Shown in pieces: positions 61,001 through 64,000 of a DNA stretch of 64,000 nt. Location of the stretch: contig NW_026570236.1 in NCBI RefSeq assembly GCF_019649055.1, positions 124,001 through 188,000 on the forward strand, written 5' to 3'. Every line of letters begins with the position of its first letter. The stretch's first letter is position 1. Both the position numbers and the translations under genes were made by a program. Source of the DNA: Paramacrobiotus metropolitanus. Its lineage: Eukaryota > Tardigrada > Eutardigrada > Parachela > Macrobiotidae. A model generated the notes under the pieces. It saw nothing but the letters and a program-made list of their open reading frames with translations. It was not told the DNA's origin and made no database searches.

Positions 61001-64000
61001 AAAATAGTTAACGGCTTTCCTAAAAAAGCATAACTTATCAGTGATTTTTTTAAGTTTGGCAGTTATTTTTTACTGTGTTTATTTTCGTAATATTGCGTGT
61101 TGATTTTATCGTGCCCAAGCGATTTTCAGCGGTTTTCGTTGGTCCATTGGATTTCAGTAACTTTCAAACTATACAGAATTTAAATGACCCCGATGAATGC
61201 ATAACCAGATCGGTAAATCTTCTTTGTCATTAATTAAAAATTTTATGGTCATATTTTTCGCGCAGCTGTGACCCGCTGTGTCAAATCTGACAATGAGAAA
61301 GATTAAAGTCATTAATTTGTTGAAAAGTGTTTTGAGGAAATTTGTCGATGTGACTTGCTTAGCTCACCTACAATTTCTGCATGCTGTGTCATTACAGATA
61401 TTACCTATGTATGCAAATCCATCGCGACTTAATCACGGAAAGGTAGGTCTCGGCATTCTTTAAGCGCTGGCTCAGCGGTATTTCCTTGTCTGTACACCTT
61501 GTCTTTGTGTACAGTCATCGTTTGTTCAAAGCTGAAATACCAGCCGCTAATTTGTACTTCCTGCTTGATGTACCTGTACTCTCTTTCGAGTCTTGACAAA
61601 TGTAATATTGTTGTTTGATAGGCTGCCGGCATCGTTCACGACATTGGCGGTGTTGGGCTCGTTGATGGTACAGTCAGAGCTGGGCGACTATGAGCGCTCT
61701 ACACATCGTGGGAATTATGTCAGTGAAGTGCCGCTGGCACCACCCAGCCGGCAGAATGCTGAACTGGAGGAGAAAGTTATGGAGCTGCACAAGGAAAGCA
61801 CCAGGTATCCTCAACTCTCCTAAATTGATTGATTTTGAAAACGACCTAATTAATATCAGATTATTTTTTATTATTTATGTATTCTAGATTTCCAGGATTG
61901 AGTTTTGGATTTTGTATACTTGTACTTATATTGTCGATAATTTATGGAAACATCTGTTTTTTGTTTAGAGATTATTCTAGTTGCATAAGTGGGAAAGCCA
62001 CGGGATACCGCAGTTTATGAGAAAAAGTTTTATTTGTCAGAAGTGGTCGTTATAAGTTTGGCTGTTACGCGATTGAATTTACTTTTGCCCGGTGTTTGCA
62101 TTCAAAGTTCAGGGATGATAAGGGTTTGAGTATTGTAATTTGGCAAATATTAGCTGCTGATAACAGCCTTACAGAGGGCAATAATATGGATATCCTGAAC
62201 GAACTCTGTGTACTCGTGGAAACATGACTAACCGGTGTTTTACATAGGGGTATGGCGCCCACTGAAGCGGATTTACGCTATTTGGAAAATGCTAAACGTT
62301 TGGCGTTCTATGGCATCGATCTACACAAGGCCAAGGTAATGCTAATTAATCATAATTCACCTGGTTGCGTGCCTGGTAATACAGATAGCATTGTATAGTC
62401 ACTCTCACCGACAGCGACAGGCATTAAACGACATTAGAAAAAAATTCAGAAAAATTCATTGTAGATTCGGAATTTAATTTAGCAAAATATTTTAGGATAA
62501 GGACAATACAGACATCAAAGTGGGTGTCTCTGCCAGCGGAATCCATGTGTACCGCGGCAATCTGCGAATTAATCGTTTCGCATGGCCGAAAATCCTTAAA
62601 TTATCGTATCGCCGTTCGAACTTCTACATTAAGATCCGCCAGATGGAGTTTGAAGATTCGGAGAAAGAGATCCAATTCAAGTGCCCCTACGAGAAGGCGG
62701 CCAAACGGTTGTGGAAAGTCGCGATCGAGCATCACACGTTCTTCCGTATGCGCAGCAGCGAAGAGCCCAGTGATTATTCGACACTGCGCTGGCCGCGTCT
62801 GGGCTCCCGCTTCCGTTATTCGGGCCGCACATATTCGGAAGCCAAGGCCAGTAGTGAGAAGATTGACCGCCAACAGCCGGAATTCCAACGAACATGGAGC
62901 AAACGCAATCCGTATAGCGTCAGCGTTGATGGTATGCTGGAAAAATTCGCTGCGTTAGCTGTTATATTGTGCCCGAATGCAGTGCTGGTGTTTTTCTGTT
63001 TATTGATTTTGTTGCCGTTTTGGTACTTGGTTTATAGTAGATCGATAAACACACGTGGTGCTTTTTTTCTCTCCAGGATTAAATCAACAAACCACTTTAA
63101 CCCACCGCCAGCAGTCCCTGGATGGTACGGGACGCCCGGTGTCCGTATCGGACTACGAGAGTCGACGCCGTGAATTGGCTAATGGATCGAACAATGTATA
63201 CGATCAGCCGATCAAGGGCGGGCGGGTGGCCATTGCCGAGGGAGCACACGGTGGTTATGGATATGGAAGCGGGGCGGGCGGTCTGGGAGACCGAGTGTAC
63301 CAGACAGACTACACGAAAACAACATTCCATGATGATAAGGGAAGTCCCACGGGTGGAGGGGCGCAGCTGTTGACGAATAATTCCGTTACCCAAGAGGTAT
63401 GTTGTGCAACCGTATTTGCGGGATAATTTATCACCCGAAATGGCAAATTAAGTGCCCCCATAACAGGCCAGTAATAAAAAGCGGTTACAAAAATTTATTT
63501 TCCTACTGAGTTCATTCGGTTCTTTTATCATGCTGGTTTGTGCAATTTGCTCCTCTGATTTTAAAGAATGTCTTTGAAACGAGTTCTTTATTTGGAATGC
63601 TTTATTATTTCTTTTGATGGAATGATTTTCATTGTGAATGCATTTATTTATGTACCTGAGTTCCTTTTGATTTGGAATGTGCATGCCTTTTACCGTCTGT
63701 GTTTTGTGTTCGTTCCACCACTCTAGTCTCGCACGACGGTGGGCGGTGTCGGTCCTGATGGTCTATCACGTGGCTCGTCCGTCTTCTCCTCGCCGGACGG
63801 CACACTGAAATCCCGCACGGAATTTGAATACATTCCCAATGCTTCGTGGCGCGGCCGTGATGCCGATTACCCGAGCAGTCCCACATCCGGCGACGGCCGG
63901 GGTTATGATTTGGGCGGTCCCTACCGGGGCTACGGCGATGGCCGGGGCGCCTATTCTCCCACATACAGTACCGCGGTTAAGAACTTCGGATTGGACGGCG
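58100..64000 (+). CDS. Band 4.1/coracle-type FERM-FA protein, N-terminal part
   Basis: Links membrane proteins to the spectrin-actin cortex; in flies coracle acts at septate junctions. Ten exons so far: 58100-58463, 59133-59401, 59855-60002, 60789-60864, 61398-61442, 61622-61804, 62248-62335, 62496-62931, 63077-63396, 63727-64000 (continues right). The N-terminus is charged and probably helical ([20 protein letters not shown]). The FERM domain spans ~190-480: [146 protein letters not shown], then an FA-type region ([14 protein letters not shown]). Exons 9-10 are glycine-rich. Spectrin-actin-binding and C-terminal domains, if any, are off the edge. GC-rich coding exons stand out from the AT-rich introns. 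Confidence 0.93.

Overview
The window is animal nuclear DNA: genes with many short introns, mostly GT-AG, with protein families found only in animals (tomosyn, ADAM10/Kuzbanian, a band 4.1 FERM protein) and a moderately AT-rich background with few repeats. The aldehyde oxidase resembles the arthropod type (IGGSYGAKI, NTWCRAPGS). The compact layout suggests a small-genome ecdysozoan. A tardigrade is my best guess, but the sequence alone does not settle it. Exon joins below were chosen by splice dinucleotides, reading phase and recall of the protein families. No alignment or search was run.

Layout. 1-9,444 (minus): tomosyn, N-terminal 579 residues, with the C-terminus beyond the left edge. 9,445-13,625: about 4 kb without a recognised gene, holding a mariner-like MITE. 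13,626-15,996 (plus): complete prohibitin-2, including an AT-AC U12-type intron and a GC-AG intron. 16,526-19,177 (minus): complete UAP56/DDX39B RNA helicase, convergent with prohibitin-2. 20,461-30,548 (minus): complete ADAM10/Kuzbanian metalloprotease in 12 exons, whose start lies head to head with COX7C (30,924-31,363, plus). 32,867-33,828 (plus): a fatty-acid-binding-like protein. 35,327-37,078 (plus): a BTB-BACK gene that looks broken. 37,552-46,179 (minus): complete aldehyde oxidase/xanthine dehydrogenase family gene in 25 exons. 48,120-51,855 and 52,877-56,529 (plus): two tandem arylsulfatases, the first with a 700-bp Harbinger-like MITE in an intron. 58,100-64,000 (plus): band 4.1/coracle-type FERM protein, running off the right edge.

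The genes are mostly unrelated housekeeping and signalling genes, with no operon-like organisation. The one clear local relationship is the arylsulfatase tandem duplication, whose copies share nearly all exon boundaries. I did not find a new multi-gene system. The best leads are minor-spliceosome (U12) intron signals in prohibitin-2 and tomosyn, very small coding exons (8 and 18 nt), a stop-free 60-nt intron, a perfect 36-bp palindrome sharing 15 bp with a neighbouring coding exon, and a BTB gene with two separate lesions.
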